Shown: positions 44,908 to 56,531, numbered from the stretch's first letter. The stretch: DNA of 64,000 nt from Nitrosomonadales bacterium (GCA_016195965.1 JACPYR010000030.1:1-64000), one strand, 5' to 3'. Numbers and translations are program-made. The notes: generated by a model from the letters alone, not told the origin.

Positions 44908-45845
44908 ACATGACTCAATCCTCGACCCTCGATCCCAGATCCTTCGGAAGGGTTGCGGTGTTGTTCGGAGGGAAGTCCGCCGAGCGCGAGGTGTCGTTGA
45001 AAAGCGGTGCGGCAGTGCTGGCGGCGTTGCTGCGCAGCGGCGTGGATGCGCATGCATTCGATCCTGCTACGCAGAATTTGCAGGCATTGGCCGACGATGG
45101 TTTTGACCGGGTCTTCATCGCGCTGCATGGACGCTTCGGTGAGGATGGCACGGTACAGGGCGCACTGGAGTTGCTGGGCATCCCTTATACCGGCAGCGGG
45201 GTGATGGCTTCCGCGCTGGGTATGGACAAGTGGCGCACCAAACTGGTGTGGCAAGCGGCCGGATTGCCTATTCCGGAATATGAATTGCTGACGGCAGAAA
45301 CCGATAGTCAGGCATTGGTCCAAAAACTGGGTTTGCCATTGTTCGTCAAGCCGGCCAATGAAGGCTCCAGCGTCGGGATCAGCAAAGTGAAAGCGGTCGG
45401 CGAATTGTCTGCTGCATATCGCGACGCTGCCCGGTACGACAAGCTGGTGCTCGCGGAAAGTTTCATAGGTGGAGGCGAATATACCGTTGCGATTCTGGGC
45501 GATCGGGCATTGCCGGTGATCAAGATTGAGCCAGCCAATGAATTCTACGACTACGAGGCGAAATATTTGCGCAATGACACACGCTATTTGTGCCCGAGCG
45601 ATTTGAGCGAACCGCAAGAAGCCGAGATGCAGAATCTGGCTAAACAGGCATTTGCGTTGATAGGAGGGCAAGGCTGGGGGCGAGTGGATTTTCTGAGGGA
45701 TAAGTCGGGGAAGCCCTATCTGCTCGAAGTGAACACCTCGCCGGGAATGACCGATCACAGCCTGGTCCCGATGGCGGCACGTCAGGCAGGGATGAGCTTC
45801 GAGCAACTGGTGTTGAGCGTATTGGAGCTGGCGCATGTGGGATAA
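44904..45845 (+). CDS. ddlB: D-alanine-D-alanine ligase DdlB
   Basis: A 313-residue ATP-grasp ligase. [17 protein letters not shown] near 16-32, [17 protein letters not shown] near 73-89, [16 protein letters not shown] and [15 protein letters not shown] near 279-293 are the family motifs. The first roughly 11 residues ([12 protein letters not shown]) resemble repeat-derived sequence also seen in the murB insert. It overlaps murB (ATGA) and ftsQ (11 bp). Confidence 0.95.
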   Translation: MNMTQSSTLDPRSFGRVAVLFGGKSAEREVSLKSGAAVLAALLRSGVDAHAFDPATQNLQALADDGFDRVFIALHGRFGEDGTVQGALELLGIPYTGSGVMASALGMDKWRTKLVWQAAGLPIPEYELLTAETDSQALVQKLGLPLFVKPANEGSSVGISKVKAVGELSAAYRDAARYDKLVLAESFIGGGEYTVAILGDRALPVIKIEPANEFYDYEAKYLRNDTRYLCPSDLSEPQEAEMQNLAKQAFALIGGQGWGRVDFLRDKSGKPYLLEVNTSPGMTDHSLVPMAARQAGMSFEQLVLSVLELAHVG

Positions 45846-46572
45846 CGCGATACTGTTGCGCAATCTTGCCAACGCGCTGCTGGTATTCAGCATGTGCGCG
45901 GTGTTGTATGGCATGGCATATTACGTGACGCATTTGCCGGGCTTGTTTCCGCTGCACAGCGTGCGTTTGAGTGCGGCACCGCAACGGGTTGATGCGAAAA
46001 AAGTGCTGCAGGTGGCTCGCAAAGAAATTCAGGGAAATTTTTTTACGGTGGATATCGAACGCTTGAGAGGGGCATTGGAAACGCTGCCGTGGGTGCGCAA
46101 TGTCAGTATTCGCCGTGAATTTCCAGATGGATTGGGTGTGCAGCTGGAGGAGCATCAGGCGTTGGCGCGCTGGAATGATACGGCGCTGGTGAACAGGCAG
46201 GGAGAAGTTTTTTATGCGACGAGCGAGCAAATGCTGCCGGGCTTTATCGGGCAGGATGGCGGATCGGCTGAAGTTGCCCGGCAGTACGAGCAATTCAGCC
46301 AGCAACTGGCCGCGCTGAATTTGCAGGTGGCCCGGATCGCATTGTCGCCGCGCCATGCCTGGCAATTGCTTTTAAGCAACGGCATGGTGCTGGAGTTGGG
46401 GCGTGAAGATGTGCAGCAGCGTTTGGCGAGATTCGTGGAGGTATACCCATATAGTCTCGCGATACAGAAAACGGCGAGTGGGCGGCAGAAGGCGGAAGGC
46501 GCGGTGGCTTATGTGGATTTGCGCTACCGCAACGGATTTTCAGTCAGGCGGAATGCAAATGAAAGAGGATAA
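45835..46572 (+). CDS. ftsQ: Cell division protein FtsQ
   Basis: A 245-residue bitopic membrane protein: one helix at about 17-37, then the POTRA domain (about 42-110, with [32 protein letters not shown] across it) and the C-terminal beta domain. FtsQ with FtsL and FtsB recruits FtsW/FtsI. It overlaps ddlB by 11 bp and is followed by 84 bp before ftsA. Confidence 0.94.
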   Translation: MWDNAILLRNLANALLVFSMCAVLYGMAYYVTHLPGLFPLHSVRLSAAPQRVDAKKVLQVARKEIQGNFFTVDIERLRGALETLPWVRNVSIRREFPDGLGVQLEEHQALARWNDTALVNRQGEVFYATSEQMLPGFIGQDGGSAEVARQYEQFSQQLAALNLQVARIALSPRHAWQLLLSNGMVLELGREDVQQRLARFVEVYPYSLAIQKTASGRQKAEGAVAYVDLRYRNGFSVRRNANERG

Positions 46573-46656
46573 ATCGGAGCGTGGGGTGGATGATCAAGCG
46601 CGGATTTTCAGGTTGCGGATTTCGCCATCCATCCTCTGGTGTAAGGAGAACGGGTA

Positions 46657-47892
46657 ATGAGTAGAAACAAGGAAATAAAAAATTTGATAGTCGGGCTGGA
46701 TATCGGCACTTCAAAGATCGTGGTCATTGTCGGCGAGGTGAAGCAGGACGGCTCGCTGGAAGTGATAGGCATGGGCATGCACCAGTCATCGGGGATGAAG
46801 AAGGGCATGGTGGTCAACATCGAGGCGACCGTGGGCGCGATTCAGCGCGCGCTGGAAGAGGCCGAGTTGATGGCGGACTGCAAAATCACCGAGGTATATA
46901 CCGGCATAGCGGGCAGCCATATCCGCAGCATCAATTCGCGCGGCATGGTGAAGATCAAAGAAAAAGAAGTTGCTGCCGCGGACATCGAGCGTGTGATTGA
47001 GACAGCCAGCTCGATCAGTTTGCCGGGGGATCAGCAGATTCTGCATATCCTTGAGCAGGAATTCAGCATCGACGGGCAGGATGGCATCAAGAAGCCGATG
47101 GGCATGAGCGGTATGCGCCTGGATGTCGAGGTACACATCATCAGTGGCGCGGTGTCTGCTGTGCAGAACATCATGAAGTGCATCCACCGCTGCGGCCTGG
47201 AGGTGAACGAGTTGATCCTGCAACCGCTGGCATCCAGCAAGGCGGTGCTGGCCGACGACGAGAAAGAGCTGGGGGTGTGTCTCGTCGATATCGGCGGGGG
47301 CACCACCGATATCGCGGTATTCACCGGCGGGGCGATACGCCACACCGCAGTGATCCCGATTGCCGGCGATCAGATCACCAATGACATCGCGATGGCGCTG
47401 CGCACGCCGACACAGGATGCCGAGGACATCAAGATCAAGCACGGCTGCGCGTTGCGCCAATTGGCCGACGGGGGCGTGATTGAGGTGCCCGGCGTGGGGG
47501 ATCGCGGGCCGCGCACGTTGAGCAGCCAAACCCTGGCGGAGGTGATCGAGCCGCACGTCGAGGAATTGTATTCGCTGGTGCAGCAGGAGTTGCGCCGCAG
47601 CGGTTTCGAGGAGTTGTTGTCGTCGGGAATCGTGATTACCGGGGGAAGCAGCGCCATGCAGGGCATGGTCGAGCTGGGCGAGGAGATATTCCATCTGCCG
47701 GTGCGCCTGGGCATACCGAAATATATCGGCGGGCTGTCAGATGTCGTGAAAACACCGCGTCTGGCTACGGGGGTGGGGCTGTTGCTGTACGGCATGGAGC
47801 ACCATCAAAGCAATGTGGATAGGCGTATGGAATCGAGTTCGCTGGGCGACGTATTTGCAAGAATGAAAATCTGGTTTCAGGGAAATTTTTAG
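46657..47892 (+). CDS. ftsA: Cell division protein FtsA
   Basis: A 411-residue actin-fold protein. LIVGLDIGTSKIVVIVGEV near 8-26, VCLVDIGGGTTDIAVF near 208-223 and GIVITGGSSAMQGM near 325-338 are the ATPase motifs; the C-terminal amphipathic helix (FARMKIWFQGNF) tethers FtsZ to the membrane. AAGGAGAA precedes the ATG. Confidence 0.96.
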   Translation: MSRNKEIKNLIVGLDIGTSKIVVIVGEVKQDGSLEVIGMGMHQSSGMKKGMVVNIEATVGAIQRALEEAELMADCKITEVYTGIAGSHIRSINSRGMVKIKEKEVAAADIERVIETASSISLPGDQQILHILEQEFSIDGQDGIKKPMGMSGMRLDVEVHIISGAVSAVQNIMKCIHRCGLEVNELILQPLASSKAVLADDEKELGVCLVDIGGGTTDIAVFTGGAIRHTAVIPIAGDQITNDIAMALRTPTQDAEDIKIKHGCALRQLADGGVIEVPGVGDRGPRTLSSQTLAEVIEPHVEELYSLVQQELRRSGFEELLSSGIVITGGSSAMQGMVELGEEIFHLPVRLGIPKYIGGLSDVVKTPRLATGVGLLLYGMEHHQSNVDRRMESSSLGDVFARMKIWFQGNF

Positions 47893-47955
47893 AGGTTAGT
47901 TGTTCCGGTATTACTTGGGGTGGATTTTCGCAATTATTATTTTAAGGAGAGCACG

Positions 47956-49122
47956 ATGTTTGAAATCATGGAAGCACAAACTCAGGACGCAGTGATCAAG
48001 GTGGTTGGTGTGGGCGGTTGCGGCGGCAATGCGGTAGATCATATGATAGACCAGGGCGTGCAGGGGGTAGAGTTCATCGTGATCAATACCGATGCGCAGG
48101 CTCTCAAGCGCAGCAAGGCGCCGACCCAGTTGCAGATCGGTGTGAATATCACCAAGGGTCTGGGTGCGGGGGCCAAGCCTTCGGTCGGGCAGGCGGCAGC
48201 GGAAGAAGACCGAGATAAAATCAGGGAGATACTGGCCGGAGCGCACATGGTATTCATCACTGCGGGCATGGGCGGAGGAACCGGAACCGGTGCCGCGCCT
48301 ATCGTCGCGCAAATCGCCAAGGAGATGGATATCCTGACGGTAGCGGTGGTCACTAAACCATTTTCCTATGAAGGTAACAGGATGCGCTATGCCAAGGCCG
48401 GTATCGAGTCGCTAACAGAATACGTCGATTCGTTGATCATAGTGCCCAACTCCAAGCTGATGGAGGTGCTGGGCAATGATGTTACCGTGCCGGAAGCCTT
48501 CAAAGCGGCCAATGGCGTGTTACAGGGTGCGGTGGCCGGTATTGCCGAAGTGATCAACGTGCCAGGTTTGATCAATGTGGATTTCGCCGACGTGCGCACC
48601 GTGATGTCGGAAAACGGCATGGCGATGATGGGTTCAGCGGTTGCTTCTGGGCAGGACAGAGCAAGGGTCGCCGCGGAGCGCGCCATTGCCAGCCCGTTGC
48701 TGGAAGACGTGGATATGTCTGGTGCGCGCGGTGTGCTGGTGAATATCACCTCGTCGAATCAGCTGAAGCTGAAAGAAATTGACGATGTGATGGAATGTGT
48801 CCAGTTTGCCGCAGAAGAGGCGACCGTGATCGTCGGCTCGGTGTTCGATGAGGCGATGGGAGATGGAATGCGCGTGACCGTTGTCGCTACCGGTCTTGGT
48901 GCGCCTTTGGCGCGCAAGCAACCCAAGCCGGAAATCGTCTATCAGAATCAGGATTATCAGCGCACCGGCACACATGACGAACCGGTGTCCAGCGTGAATT
49001 ACGGAGAGCTGGAAACGCCTACTATCATGAGGAGCGGACGTAGGGCGGCGGTAGATGCGATGGAGAAATCCGGCGTGGATACCTATGATATCCCTTCTTT
49101 CTTGCGCAAACAGGCAGATTAA
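47956..49122 (+). CDS. ftsZ: Cell division protein FtsZ
   Basis: A 388-residue tubulin homologue. IKVVGVGGCGGNAVDHMI near 14-31, ITAGMGGGTGTGAAP near 102-116 (GTP signature) and the C-terminal conserved peptide DIPSFLRKQAD that binds FtsA and others. The ATG at 47956 with AAGGAGA replaces the track start at 47920. It forms the Z ring. slmA, encoded 25 kb upstream, would antagonise it. Confidence 0.97.
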   Translation: MFEIMEAQTQDAVIKVVGVGGCGGNAVDHMIDQGVQGVEFIVINTDAQALKRSKAPTQLQIGVNITKGLGAGAKPSVGQAAAEEDRDKIREILAGAHMVFITAGMGGGTGTGAAPIVAQIAKEMDILTVAVVTKPFSYEGNRMRYAKAGIESLTEYVDSLIIVPNSKLMEVLGNDVTVPEAFKAANGVLQGAVAGIAEVINVPGLINVDFADVRTVMSENGMAMMGSAVASGQDRARVAAERAIASPLLEDVDMSGARGVLVNITSSNQLKLKEIDDVMECVQFAAEEATVIVGSVFDEAMGDGMRVTVVATGLGAPLARKQPKPEIVYQNQDYQRTGTHDEPVSSVNYGELETPTIMRSGRRAAVDAMEKSGVDTYDIPSFLRKQAD

Positions 49123-49218
49123 AAGATGGTGTGCGGCGTAGTCGTTTATTTTCGATCCTTAATCCTTTAGTGGGGCTGTGGTAATATAAACATTATGGTT
49201 TCGGTTATTAAGGCAGCA

Positions 49219-50130
49219 ATGGTCAAGCAACGAACCTTAAAGAATTCCGTCAGCGTGACGGGAGTCGGCTTGCACAGTGGCGAGAAAGTCATGCTGGGTT
49301 TGCGTCCGGCGCCGGTTAATACCGGTATCGTGTTTCGCCGTGTGGATGTCAAACCGGTCGAGGAGATCCGCGCGCGAGCCGATCTGGTGCACGACACGCG
49401 TCTGTCAACTTGCATGGAACAGCGCGGGGTGCGCATTGCCACCGTTGAGCATCTGATGTCTGCATTGGCCGGGTTGGGCGTGGATAATGCTTATGTGGAC
49501 CTGGACAGTGCAGAAGTGCCGATCATGGATGGAAGTGCCGGTACGTTCGTTTTTCTGCTGCAATCCGCGGGTATTGTCGAGCAATCTGCCGCCAAGAAAT
49601 TCATCCGCATCAAAAAAACCATAGAGGTAAAGCAAGGTGACAAATGGGTGCGCTTCGAACCGCATTCGGGTTACAAATTAACCTTTACGATCAATTTCGC
49701 CCATCCGGTATTTGCCAATACCAGGCAGCACGTCACGATAGATCTGGGCGAGGAATCTTACGTGCGCGACATCAGTCGGGCGCGTACTTTCGGTTTCATG
49801 CAGGATGTCGAATATATGCGCTCGCAAGGCTTGGCGCTGGGCGGCAGCCTGGACAACGCGATCGTGATGGACGATTACCGCGTGCTGAACGCGGACGGCT
49901 TGCGCTTTGAGGACGAGTTCGTCAAGCACAAGGTGCTGGATGCGATCGGCGATCTGTACTTGCTCGGGCACCCGCTGATAGGTGCGTTCTCCGGTTACAA
50001 ATCCGGTCATGCCTTGAATAACGCCCTGTTGCGCGAATTGCTGGCTGATGAGCAGGCTTGGGAGTTCGTCACATTCGATAGCGTGGAAGACGCCCCCTCG
50101 TTTTTGCGGCTGCAGCTGCAGTCTATTTAA
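49219..50130 (+). CDS. lpxC: UDP-3-O-acyl-GlcNAc deacetylase LpxC
   Basis: A 303-residue zinc deacetylase, first committed lipid A step. Zinc ligands are in VEHLMSAL (His), [10 protein letters not shown] (His, Asp), and [11 protein letters not shown] gives the catalytic His. The start at 49219 (MVKQRTLKN) with AAGG matches the usual N-terminus better than 49195. Its presence implies an outer membrane with LPS. TAATAT upstream may be a -10 box. Confidence 0.96.
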   Translation: MVKQRTLKNSVSVTGVGLHSGEKVMLGLRPAPVNTGIVFRRVDVKPVEEIRARADLVHDTRLSTCMEQRGVRIATVEHLMSALAGLGVDNAYVDLDSAEVPIMDGSAGTFVFLLQSAGIVEQSAAKKFIRIKKTIEVKQGDKWVRFEPHSGYKLTFTINFAHPVFANTRQHVTIDLGEESYVRDISRARTFGFMQDVEYMRSQGLALGGSLDNAIVMDDYRVLNADGLRFEDEFVKHKVLDAIGDLYLLGHPLIGAFSGYKSGHALNNALLRELLADEQAWEFVTFDSVEDAPSFLRLQLQSI

Positions 50131-50219
50131 GCTTTCCGCGCATTCCTGCGGCAACTTCGCCATCCCGCGTGCGGGGCACAGGGAACTCATTCGGCAGCAA
50201 ATTTATACGTGGAAACACT

Positions 50220-50420
50220 ATGTTGATCCTGCGTTTATTGATCGTGCTGGTGGCCTTGTTGCTGGTATTAAGCGGCGGGATGTATGTCTTTACCCGCAAT
50301 CCCCGCTATATGCAGTTTGCCTGGCAAACGTTGCGCTTCACTGTGCTGTTCCTGCTGGTGTTTGCCTTGTTGTTTTTGTTGGAGCGCTACGTGCTGGTCG
50401 GCTGGCTGGCGATCCTGTAA
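50220..50420 (+). CDS. Small two-helix membrane protein
   Basis: A 66-residue protein starting MLILRLLIVLVALLLVLSGG with a second helix (FTVLFLLVFALLFLLERYVLVG) and a short basic loop between. The track starts at 50169; the ATG at 50220 gives the compact form. The family function is unknown to me. Confidence 0.7.
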   Translation: MLILRLLIVLVALLLVLSGGMYVFTRNPRYMQFAWQTLRFTVLFLLVFALLFLLERYVLVGWLAIL

Positions 50421-50450
50421 AGGGGCGCTGGGCATCCTGAGCGGAGCTGG

Positions 50451-50882
50451 CTAGTTTTTTGAGCGGGCCATTTTTTCCAGCGCCAGCTTGAGCGGCGAGT
50501 TGTCGCTCAGGCTGTAGCTGAGTTCATGCAGTGCGTTTTGTGCTGTTTTGCTCAATTTATGAGGGGTTGGTTTGGGCTGAAGACGGTCGAAGGAAACTTG
50601 CACCTTGACGCGGATTCCGCTAACCTCGCAGCCGATGCCCTGCATCCGGACAGCCAATTCGGGTGCAAGTTGCCGGAATTTGGCGGCAACGGTGGCATTG
50701 GCAACGGCGATACTGAGCGTGCCCAGGTGCAGTCCCAATACTTGAATCTGGCTGGATTGCACAAGATGAGCGGGGGCGATACGGATAAATTGTTGTTGCA
50801 AAGCCGATAAAGCCTGGGCTTTTACCAGCAATGGGCGAAGTTCCTGGTCGTTGCGCAGCAATGTTTTTAGATGTTGTGCCAC
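50451..50882 (-). CDS. dciA: DciA-like DUF721 protein (helicase-loading factor)
   Basis: A 143-residue protein with the DUF721 fold at about 24-105 (LQQQFIRIAPAHLVQSSQ ... LHLGTLSIAVANATVAAKFRQL). DciA proteins help load the replicative helicase DnaB in bacteria that lack DnaC. It starts with GTG at 50882 without a clear ribosome-binding site. It is divergent from the M23 gene, with 34 bp between starts. Confidence 0.78.
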   Translation of the reverse strand: MAQHLKTLLRNDQELRPLLVKAQALSALQQQFIRIAPAHLVQSSQIQVLGLHLGTLSIAVANATVAAKFRQLAPELAVRMQGIGCEVSGIRVKVQVSFDRLQPKPTPHKLSKTAQNALHELSYSLSDNSPLKLALEKMARSKN

Positions 50883-50916
50883 AAAGAGTTTAGATTACTT
50901 ATAAGAAGGGGGAAGC

Positions 50917-51837
50917 ATGAATATTATTCTAGTTTCCAATCGTTTGGCAAAAACTCGCAGCTTTACGCTGAGCGGATTGCAAATCGTTCTTTTGCTGATG
51001 ATGTTGTCCGGTTTGATGCTGGGTGCGGCATTAGCCATGCAGTATGCACTGGTGCGCTTCGCCCCGGAAGGGTTGAGCGACGAAATCCGCACCCTGCTGT
51101 CCGAGGTGCAGAACGACGAGCAGCAGAAACAGAAATTTTATCTGCATAGCAGCCTGGATGCGATGGCGGTCAGGGTCGGGCAGATGCAGGCGCAGGTGCA
51201 GCGGCTGGATGCGTTGGGTGTGCGCCTGGCCAAGTTGACCGGCATGAAACCGGAGGAGTTCCAGTTTTCCCAACCTCCTGCACAGGGCGGGCCGCTGGTG
51301 ACTTATCCAGCTCAGAAAATGTCGGGGAATGATCTGGATCAGCAGCTGGAGCGATTGAGCCACGTGCTCAGCGACCGCAGCGATAAATTGCTGGCGCTGG
51401 AAACCATGTTGTTGCAGAACCAATTGAGCCGCAAGTTGCTGCCTTCCATTCCGCCGGTCCATCTGGGTTTTTATTCCTCGAATTTTGGCTGGCGTATCGA
51501 TCCGTTCACCGGCGCTAATGCGATGCATGAAGGGGTGGATTTCGTCGCGGACGTCGGAACGCCGATCTATGCGTCGGCCGGCGGTGTAGTCGCCTATGCG
51601 AGTTACCATCCGCAGTATGGTAATATGGTAGAGATTGATCATGGTAATGATATCGTCACACGCTATGGACATACTTCAAAAATGCTGGTGCAAGTGGGGC
51701 AGGTGGTCAGGCGTGGCGAAAAGATTGCCGAGGTGGGAAATACCGGACGCTCTACCGGGAACCACTTGCATTTTGAAGTCCGTTATAAAGGTATCGCTCA
51801 GAACCCCGTGCGCTTTTTAGAAAAAGCCGCCAGTTAA
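50917..51837 (+). CDS. M23 family (LytM-like) peptidase
   Basis: A 306-residue envelope protein. Membrane helix about 22-47, a coiled coil of about 60-100 and 145-175, and a C-terminal M23 peptidase domain: [10 protein letters not shown] (His, Asp zinc ligands) near 206-215 and [10 protein letters not shown] (catalytic H-x-H) near 282-291. All zinc ligands are present, so it may be active, cutting peptidoglycan cross-links or activating amidases. AAGGGGGAA precedes the ATG. Confidence 0.9.
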   Translation: MNIILVSNRLAKTRSFTLSGLQIVLLLMMLSGLMLGAALAMQYALVRFAPEGLSDEIRTLLSEVQNDEQQKQKFYLHSSLDAMAVRVGQMQAQVQRLDALGVRLAKLTGMKPEEFQFSQPPAQGGPLVTYPAQKMSGNDLDQQLERLSHVLSDRSDKLLALETMLLQNQLSRKLLPSIPPVHLGFYSSNFGWRIDPFTGANAMHEGVDFVADVGTPIYASAGGVVAYASYHPQYGNMVEIDHGNDIVTRYGHTSKMLVQVGQVVRRGEKIAEVGNTGRSTGNHLHFEVRYKGIAQNPVRFLEKAAS

Positions 51838-51855
51838 CAGTTTGAATATTGGTGA

Positions 51856-51890
51856 GGGTGAGGTGGTGGCCGCCTCACCCTTTGTTATTT
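51856..51890 (+). terminator. Hairpin between the M23 gene and secA
   Basis: GGGTGAGG pairs with CCTCACCC (8 bp, 9-nt loop), followed by TTTGTTATTT. It lies 18 bp after the M23 stop and 36 bp before the secA ATG, so it may be a terminator or part of a secA leader control. Confidence 0.65.
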
Positions 51891-51925
51891 GCAGTCAAAA
51901 ATTTTATTTTGTAGTTTGGAAAACC

Positions 51926-54658
51926 ATGATTTCCAGTGTTCTGAAAAGTATCTTCGGTAGCCGTAACGATCGTTTGCTCAAACAATATCGCGCTACCGCC
52001 CAAATCATCAATAAGCTGGAAGCCGATACCGCAAAATTAAGCGATGAAGCTTTGCGCCAGAAAACGGACAGCTTCAGGCAGCGTTTTGCGCAGGGAGAAT
52101 CGCTGGATGCGTTGCTGCCGGAGGCGTTTGCCGTGGTGCGTGAAGCAGGCAGCCGGGTGCTGGGGATGCGGCATTACGATGAGCAACTGATAGGCGGGAT
52201 GGTGCTGCACTATGGCAAGATTGCCGAGATGCGCACCGGCGAAGGCAAAACCCTGATGGCCACGCTGCCGGTCTATTTGAATGCGATTTCCGGCAAGGGT
52301 GTGCATGTGGTGACCGTGAACGACTATCTGGCAGCCCGCGATGCGGAGTGGATGGGGCGTTTGTATCGTTTTTTGGGCTTGTCGGTGGGCGTGATCCTGT
52401 CGCAGATGCCGTCGGGTGACAAGCAGCAAGCCTATGCTGCCGATGTAACTTACGGCACCAATAACGAATTTGGTTTCGATTACTTGCGAGACAACATGGC
52501 GACGCAAGTCGGCGAGCGTTTTCAGCGCTCGCTGAACTACGCTATCGTGGACGAGGTGGATTCGATCCTGATCGACGAGGCGCGCACTCCGCTGATCATT
52601 TCCGGTCAGGCCGAAGACAACGTGGACGTGTATGTGCGCATTGATAAGCTGGTGCCGCAACTGGTGCGCAAGGCCGGGGAGCCCGAGGACGAAGGTCCCG
52701 GGGACTTCAGTGTGGACGAGAAAAACAACCAGATACTGCTGACCGAGTCCGGTCACGAGCATGCCGAAAATATTCTGACTCAGGCGGGGCTGCTGCCGGA
52801 GGGCGGCAGTTTGTACGACCCCGCCAACATCACCTTGATACACCATTTGTATGCGGCGTTGCGCGCGCACCATCTGTTCCATCGCGATCAGCATTACGTC
52901 GTGCAGAATGGCGAGGTCGTGATTGTGGATGAGTTTACCGGGCGCCTGATGTCCGGGCGGCGCTGGTCGGATGGTTTGCATCAGGCAGTGGAGGCGAAGG
53001 AAGGAGTATCCATCCAGAAAGAGAACCAGACGCTGGCTTCGATTACCTTTCAGAATTACTTCCGTATGTATGGCAAGCTGGCCGGCATGACCGGCACGGC
53101 TGATACCGAGGCCTATGAGTTCCAGCAAATTTACAACCTGGAAACGGTGATCATCCCGCCGCATCGCCCGACTATCCGCAAGGATATGATGGACAAGGTG
53201 TACCTCACCGCCAAGGAGAAGCACCTGGCGGTGATCGCGGATATCAAGGATTGCTACGAGCGCGGACAGCCGGTGCTGGTAGGCACGACCTCAATCGAGA
53301 ATTCCGAGTTGCTGTCGAAATTGCTGGATCGCGATAAATTGTCGCATCAGGTGTTGAATGCCAAGCAGCATGCGCGTGAGGCGGAGATTATCGCGCAAGC
53401 GGGACGGCCCAAGATGGTAACCATCGCCACCAACATGGCGGGGCGCGGTACCGACATCGTGCTGGGCGGCAATGTCGAGAAACAAATCGAATTGATCCGC
53501 GCTGATGCCGGCCTGGATGACGCCGCCAAAGAGCAGCGCAGTGCCCGGTTAAAAGCCGAGTGGCAACAACTGCACCAGCAGGTATTGGATAGCGGCGGAT
53601 TGCATATCATCGGCACCGAGCGCCACGAGTCGCGCCGCGTGGATAACCAGTTGCGCGGTCGCGCCGGGCGCCAGGGCGATCCGGGTTCCAGCCGTTTCTT
53701 CCTGTCACTGGAAGATCCGTTGCTGCGCATTTTTGCCTCGGATCGGGTTACCGCGATCATGAATAAATTCAAATTGCCCGAAGGCGAGGCGATCGAGCAT
53801 AGCTGGGTGACGCGCGCGATCGAGAATGCGCAGCGCAAGGTGGAAGCGCGTAACTTCGACATGCGCAAGCAGATACTTGAATACGACGACGTCGCCAACG
53901 ATCAGCGCAAGGTGATCTACCAGCAGCGCAGCGAATTGCTGGAAAGTATGGATATCACAGAAACTATCCAGGCGATGCGCGAGGGCGTGCTGGAAAATAC
54001 CATCAGCCTGTATATACCCCCGCACTCCATGGAGGAGCAGTGGGATGTGCCCGCGCTGGAAAACGCCTTGGCTGCCGAGTTTCGCCTGGAATTGCCCCTG
54101 ATGAAGTGGCTGGAAGAGGATAAGCAGTTTAATGAGGCGGCGCTGCGCGTGCGCATCAGGGAAATGGCCCAGCAGCAATACCTGGCGAAGGTTGACGCAG
54201 TGGGTGCCGAAGCCATGCATCATTACGAGCGCGTGATGATGCTGCAAAGCCTGGATGTGCATTGGCGCGAGCATCTGGCGGCTTTGGATCATTTGCGTCA
54301 GGGTATCCACTTGCGCGGTTATGCGCAAAAGAACCCGAAGCAGGAATACAAGCGCGAGGCCTTCGAGTTGTTCGCCGCCATGCTGGATGCGATCAAGCTT
54401 GAGGTGACACAGATATTGATGACCGTGCAAGTGCGCAGCGAATCGGACGTCGAAGCGGTAGAAGCTGCGCCCGCCCCCGAAAATGTGCAGTATCACCATG
54501 CGGATTACGATGAGGCGCTGGCCCAGTCATCCGACGGCGAATCAACAGACGAAGAGCACAAGCCGTTTGTGCGCGACGGTCTTAAGGTGGGGCGCAATGA
54601 TCCTTGTCCGTGCGGATCCGGCAAGAAATTCAAACAGTGCCATGGCAGGTTGAGTTAA
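51926..54658 (+). CDS. secA: Protein translocase ATPase SecA
   Basis: A 910-residue Sec motor. Walker [12 protein letters not shown] near 100-110, [19 protein letters not shown] near 211-229, [15 protein letters not shown] near 503-517, and the C-terminal zinc SEC-C motif [14 protein letters not shown] at the end, which binds SecB and ribosomes. The ATG at 51926 replaces the track start at 51842, which lies in the hairpin region. Full length. Confidence 0.97.
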   Translation: MISSVLKSIFGSRNDRLLKQYRATAQIINKLEADTAKLSDEALRQKTDSFRQRFAQGESLDALLPEAFAVVREAGSRVLGMRHYDEQLIGGMVLHYGKIAEMRTGEGKTLMATLPVYLNAISGKGVHVVTVNDYLAARDAEWMGRLYRFLGLSVGVILSQMPSGDKQQAYAADVTYGTNNEFGFDYLRDNMATQVGERFQRSLNYAIVDEVDSILIDEARTPLIISGQAEDNVDVYVRIDKLVPQLVRKAGEPEDEGPGDFSVDEKNNQILLTESGHEHAENILTQAGLLPEGGSLYDPANITLIHHLYAALRAHHLFHRDQHYVVQNGEVVIVDEFTGRLMSGRRWSDGLHQAVEAKEGVSIQKENQTLASITFQNYFRMYGKLAGMTGTADTEAYEFQQIYNLETVIIPPHRPTIRKDMMDKVYLTAKEKHLAVIADIKDCYERGQPVLVGTTSIENSELLSKLLDRDKLSHQVLNAKQHAREAEIIAQAGRPKMVTIATNMAGRGTDIVLGGNVEKQIELIRADAGLDDAAKEQRSARLKAEWQQLHQQVLDSGGLHIIGTERHESRRVDNQLRGRAGRQGDPGSSRFFLSLEDPLLRIFASDRVTAIMNKFKLPEGEAIEHSWVTRAIENAQRKVEARNFDMRKQILEYDDVANDQRKVIYQQRSELLESMDITETIQAMREGVLENTISLYIPPHSMEEQWDVPALENALAAEFRLELPLMKWLEEDKQFNEAALRVRIREMAQQQYLAKVDAVGAEAMHHYERVMMLQSLDVHWREHLAALDHLRQGIHLRGYAQKNPKQEYKREAFELFAAMLDAIKLEVTQILMTVQVRSESDVEAVEAAPAPENVQYHHADYDEALAQSSDGESTDEEHKPFVRDGLKVGRNDPCPCGSGKKFKQCHGRLS

Positions 54659-54676
54659 CGCGTGAAGGAGAATGAA

Positions 54677-55162
54677 ATGTCTTTAGTGATGGATACGCTG
54701 CGTATTTCGACGATTACCGAAGAATTGAGCGATGCGGAAGTGGAAGTTATCCAGGGACTGTTCGAGGTGCAGGACTATAAGGCCGGCGAGATCATTGTCC
54801 AGCCGGGCGATAAGCAACCGGACAACTTGTATATCCTGGCACATGGCGACATCGAAGTGAAAATCGAGGGAGAAGGCGAGGAATCCATCATTCATGTGCT
54901 CAAGCCCGGCGACCTGGCAGGCATCATTACCTTTGTCGGCGGAGCCGCTTCGGATATCAGCGCGACGCTTTATGCGGTGGGCAAAACCAAGGTGCTGTGC
55001 CTGAAAAGAGCCGATTTCGAAAAGTTGATCAATTCCCATCCGATGATAGTCTACAAAGTGATGCGCGGCGTGGTGCGCAATGTGCACGGTATCGTGCGGC
55101 GCGTAAACAGCCAATCCGCAGAATTGAGCAATTACATCTACCGTACCCACGGCCGCTATTAA
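54677..55162 (+). CDS. Cyclic-nucleotide-binding domain protein
   Basis: A 161-residue stand-alone cNMP-binding domain (about 20-125): FEVQDYKAGEIIVQPGDKQPDN, LYILAHGDIEV and LKPGDLAGIITFVGG. It lacks an HTH output domain, so it is not a CRP-type regulator. The phosphate-cassette arginine is not obvious, so ligand binding is uncertain. GAAGGAG precedes the ATG at 54677, and argJ follows 9 bp later. Confidence 0.8.
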   Translation: MSLVMDTLRISTITEELSDAEVEVIQGLFEVQDYKAGEIIVQPGDKQPDNLYILAHGDIEVKIEGEGEESIIHVLKPGDLAGIITFVGGAASDISATLYAVGKTKVLCLKRADFEKLINSHPMIVYKVMRGVVRNVHGIVRRVNSQSAELSNYIYRTHGRY

Positions 55163-55171
55163 GGATTATTC

Positions 55172-56401
55172 ATGCCTGTCAATCTGCCCCCGCCCGTTGC
55201 GGAGCTGCTGTTGCCCGTTGCGGGCGTTTCTTTGGGTATCGCTGAAGCGAACATCAAGCGCGAGAAGCGCAAAGACTTGCTGGTAATGCAGCTGTCCGAG
55301 GGTGCGCGGGTAGCAGGAGTGTTCACCAAGAACCGTTTCTGTGCCGCTCCGGTGATCGTTGCGCGCGAACACCTCGCCCGAGGTTCTGGCATACGCGCGC
55401 TGCTGGTCAACACCGGCAATGCCAATGCGGGAACCGGCGAACAGGGCATGCAGGATGCGCGCAATACCTGCGCGGCGCTGGCAGGTTTGCTGGGCTGCAA
55501 GCCATCGCAGATATTGCCGTTCTCTACCGGCGTGATCATGGAGCCGCTGCCGGTGGCCAAGATCGCCGCCGGTTTGCCTGCCGCGGTTGCCAACATGCGC
55601 GCGGATAACTGGTCGGCTGCCGCGCAAGCGATCATGACCACCGACATCGTCGCCAAGGCGATATCCAGACAGGTGACGATAGATGGCGTGGCCGTCACCA
55701 TCACCGGCATCGCCAAAGGCTCAGGCATGATCCACCCGAACATGGCGACCATGCTCGGCTACATCGCCACCGATGCGGCGATCGCACAGCCGTTGCTGCA
55801 AGCGATGGTCAGCGAGGCTGCCAACCGTTCGTTCAACTGCATCACCGTGGATGGCGACACCTCCACCAACGATGCGCTGATGCTGATCGCAACCGGAAAA
55901 GCCGCGCTGGCGGAAATCAAGACCGCCGAAAGCCAGGCCGGCAAGGTGTTGCAGGCCACCATCAGCGAGGTCGCGATTTACCTGGCGCAAGCCATCGTGC
56001 GCGACGGCGAGGGAGCGACCAAGTTCATCACCGTGCAAGTCGAAGGCGGCAACAGCGAGGAAGAATGCAAGCAGATCGGCTACGCTATCGCGCGCTCGCC
56101 GCTGGTCAAGACCGCGTTCTTCGCTTCCGATCCCAACCTCGGGCGCATCCTCGCCGCGATCGGTTATGCGGGCGTTGCCGATCTGGATGTGGCAGCGCTC
56201 AAGCTGTATCTGGATGATGTGCTGGTCGCGGAGAACGGCGGGCGCGCCGCCAGCTATCGCGAGGAAGACGGTCAGCGCGTGATGCAGCAAAGCGACATCA
56301 CGATACGCGTGGTGCTGAACCGCGCTGCGGCAAGCGCCACGCTGTGGACGTGCGATTTCTCGTATGATTACGTGAAGATCAACGCCAGCTACCGGAGCTG
56401 A
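55172..56401 (+). CDS. argJ: Bifunctional ornithine acetyltransferase/GlnNAT ArgJ
   Basis: A 409-residue enzyme of the acetyl cycle in arginine synthesis. The self-cleavage site is in [11 protein letters not shown] near 189-199 (cut before Thr). [15 protein letters not shown] near 88-102 and [12 protein letters not shown] near 228-239 are conserved. If it also accepts acetyl-CoA it makes N-acetylglutamate for ArgB. It lies right after the cNMP gene. Confidence 0.95.
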   Translation: MPVNLPPPVAELLLPVAGVSLGIAEANIKREKRKDLLVMQLSEGARVAGVFTKNRFCAAPVIVAREHLARGSGIRALLVNTGNANAGTGEQGMQDARNTCAALAGLLGCKPSQILPFSTGVIMEPLPVAKIAAGLPAAVANMRADNWSAAAQAIMTTDIVAKAISRQVTIDGVAVTITGIAKGSGMIHPNMATMLGYIATDAAIAQPLLQAMVSEAANRSFNCITVDGDTSTNDALMLIATGKAALAEIKTAESQAGKVLQATISEVAIYLAQAIVRDGEGATKFITVQVEGGNSEEECKQIGYAIARSPLVKTAFFASDPNLGRILAAIGYAGVADLDVAALKLYLDDVLVAENGGRAASYREEDGQRVMQQSDITIRVVLNRAAASATLWTCDFSYDYVKINASYRS

Positions 56402-56433
56402 TGGTAGTTGGATTCATTTCAAAAATTACCATG

Positions 56434-56518
56434 TAAGCCACAGAGATCATAGCGTGCACCCAGGAAATCTGGTGCGGATTTGGTATTTCTCTGTGGTCTC
56501 TGTGTACTCTGTGGCTTA
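56434..56518. repeat. CACAGAG/CTCTGTG inverted repeat, copy C
   Basis: TAAGCCACAGAGATCAT and TACTCTGTGGCTTA form the outer stem. Between argJ and the DUF815 ATPase. Same family as 29608-29723 and 41116-41166, with the longest perfect arms of the three. Confidence 0.75.
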
Positions 56519-56531
56519 AAGGTTTTGATCT

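Noticed and set aside
44427-45914. 495-codon minus-strand ORF opposite ddlB/murB
   Set aside because: Spans two well-supported genes on the other strand; its composition is typical of a shadow frame.
52037-53224. 395-codon minus-strand ORF opposite secA
   Set aside because: Antisense shadow, rich in His/Gln/Val with no domain.
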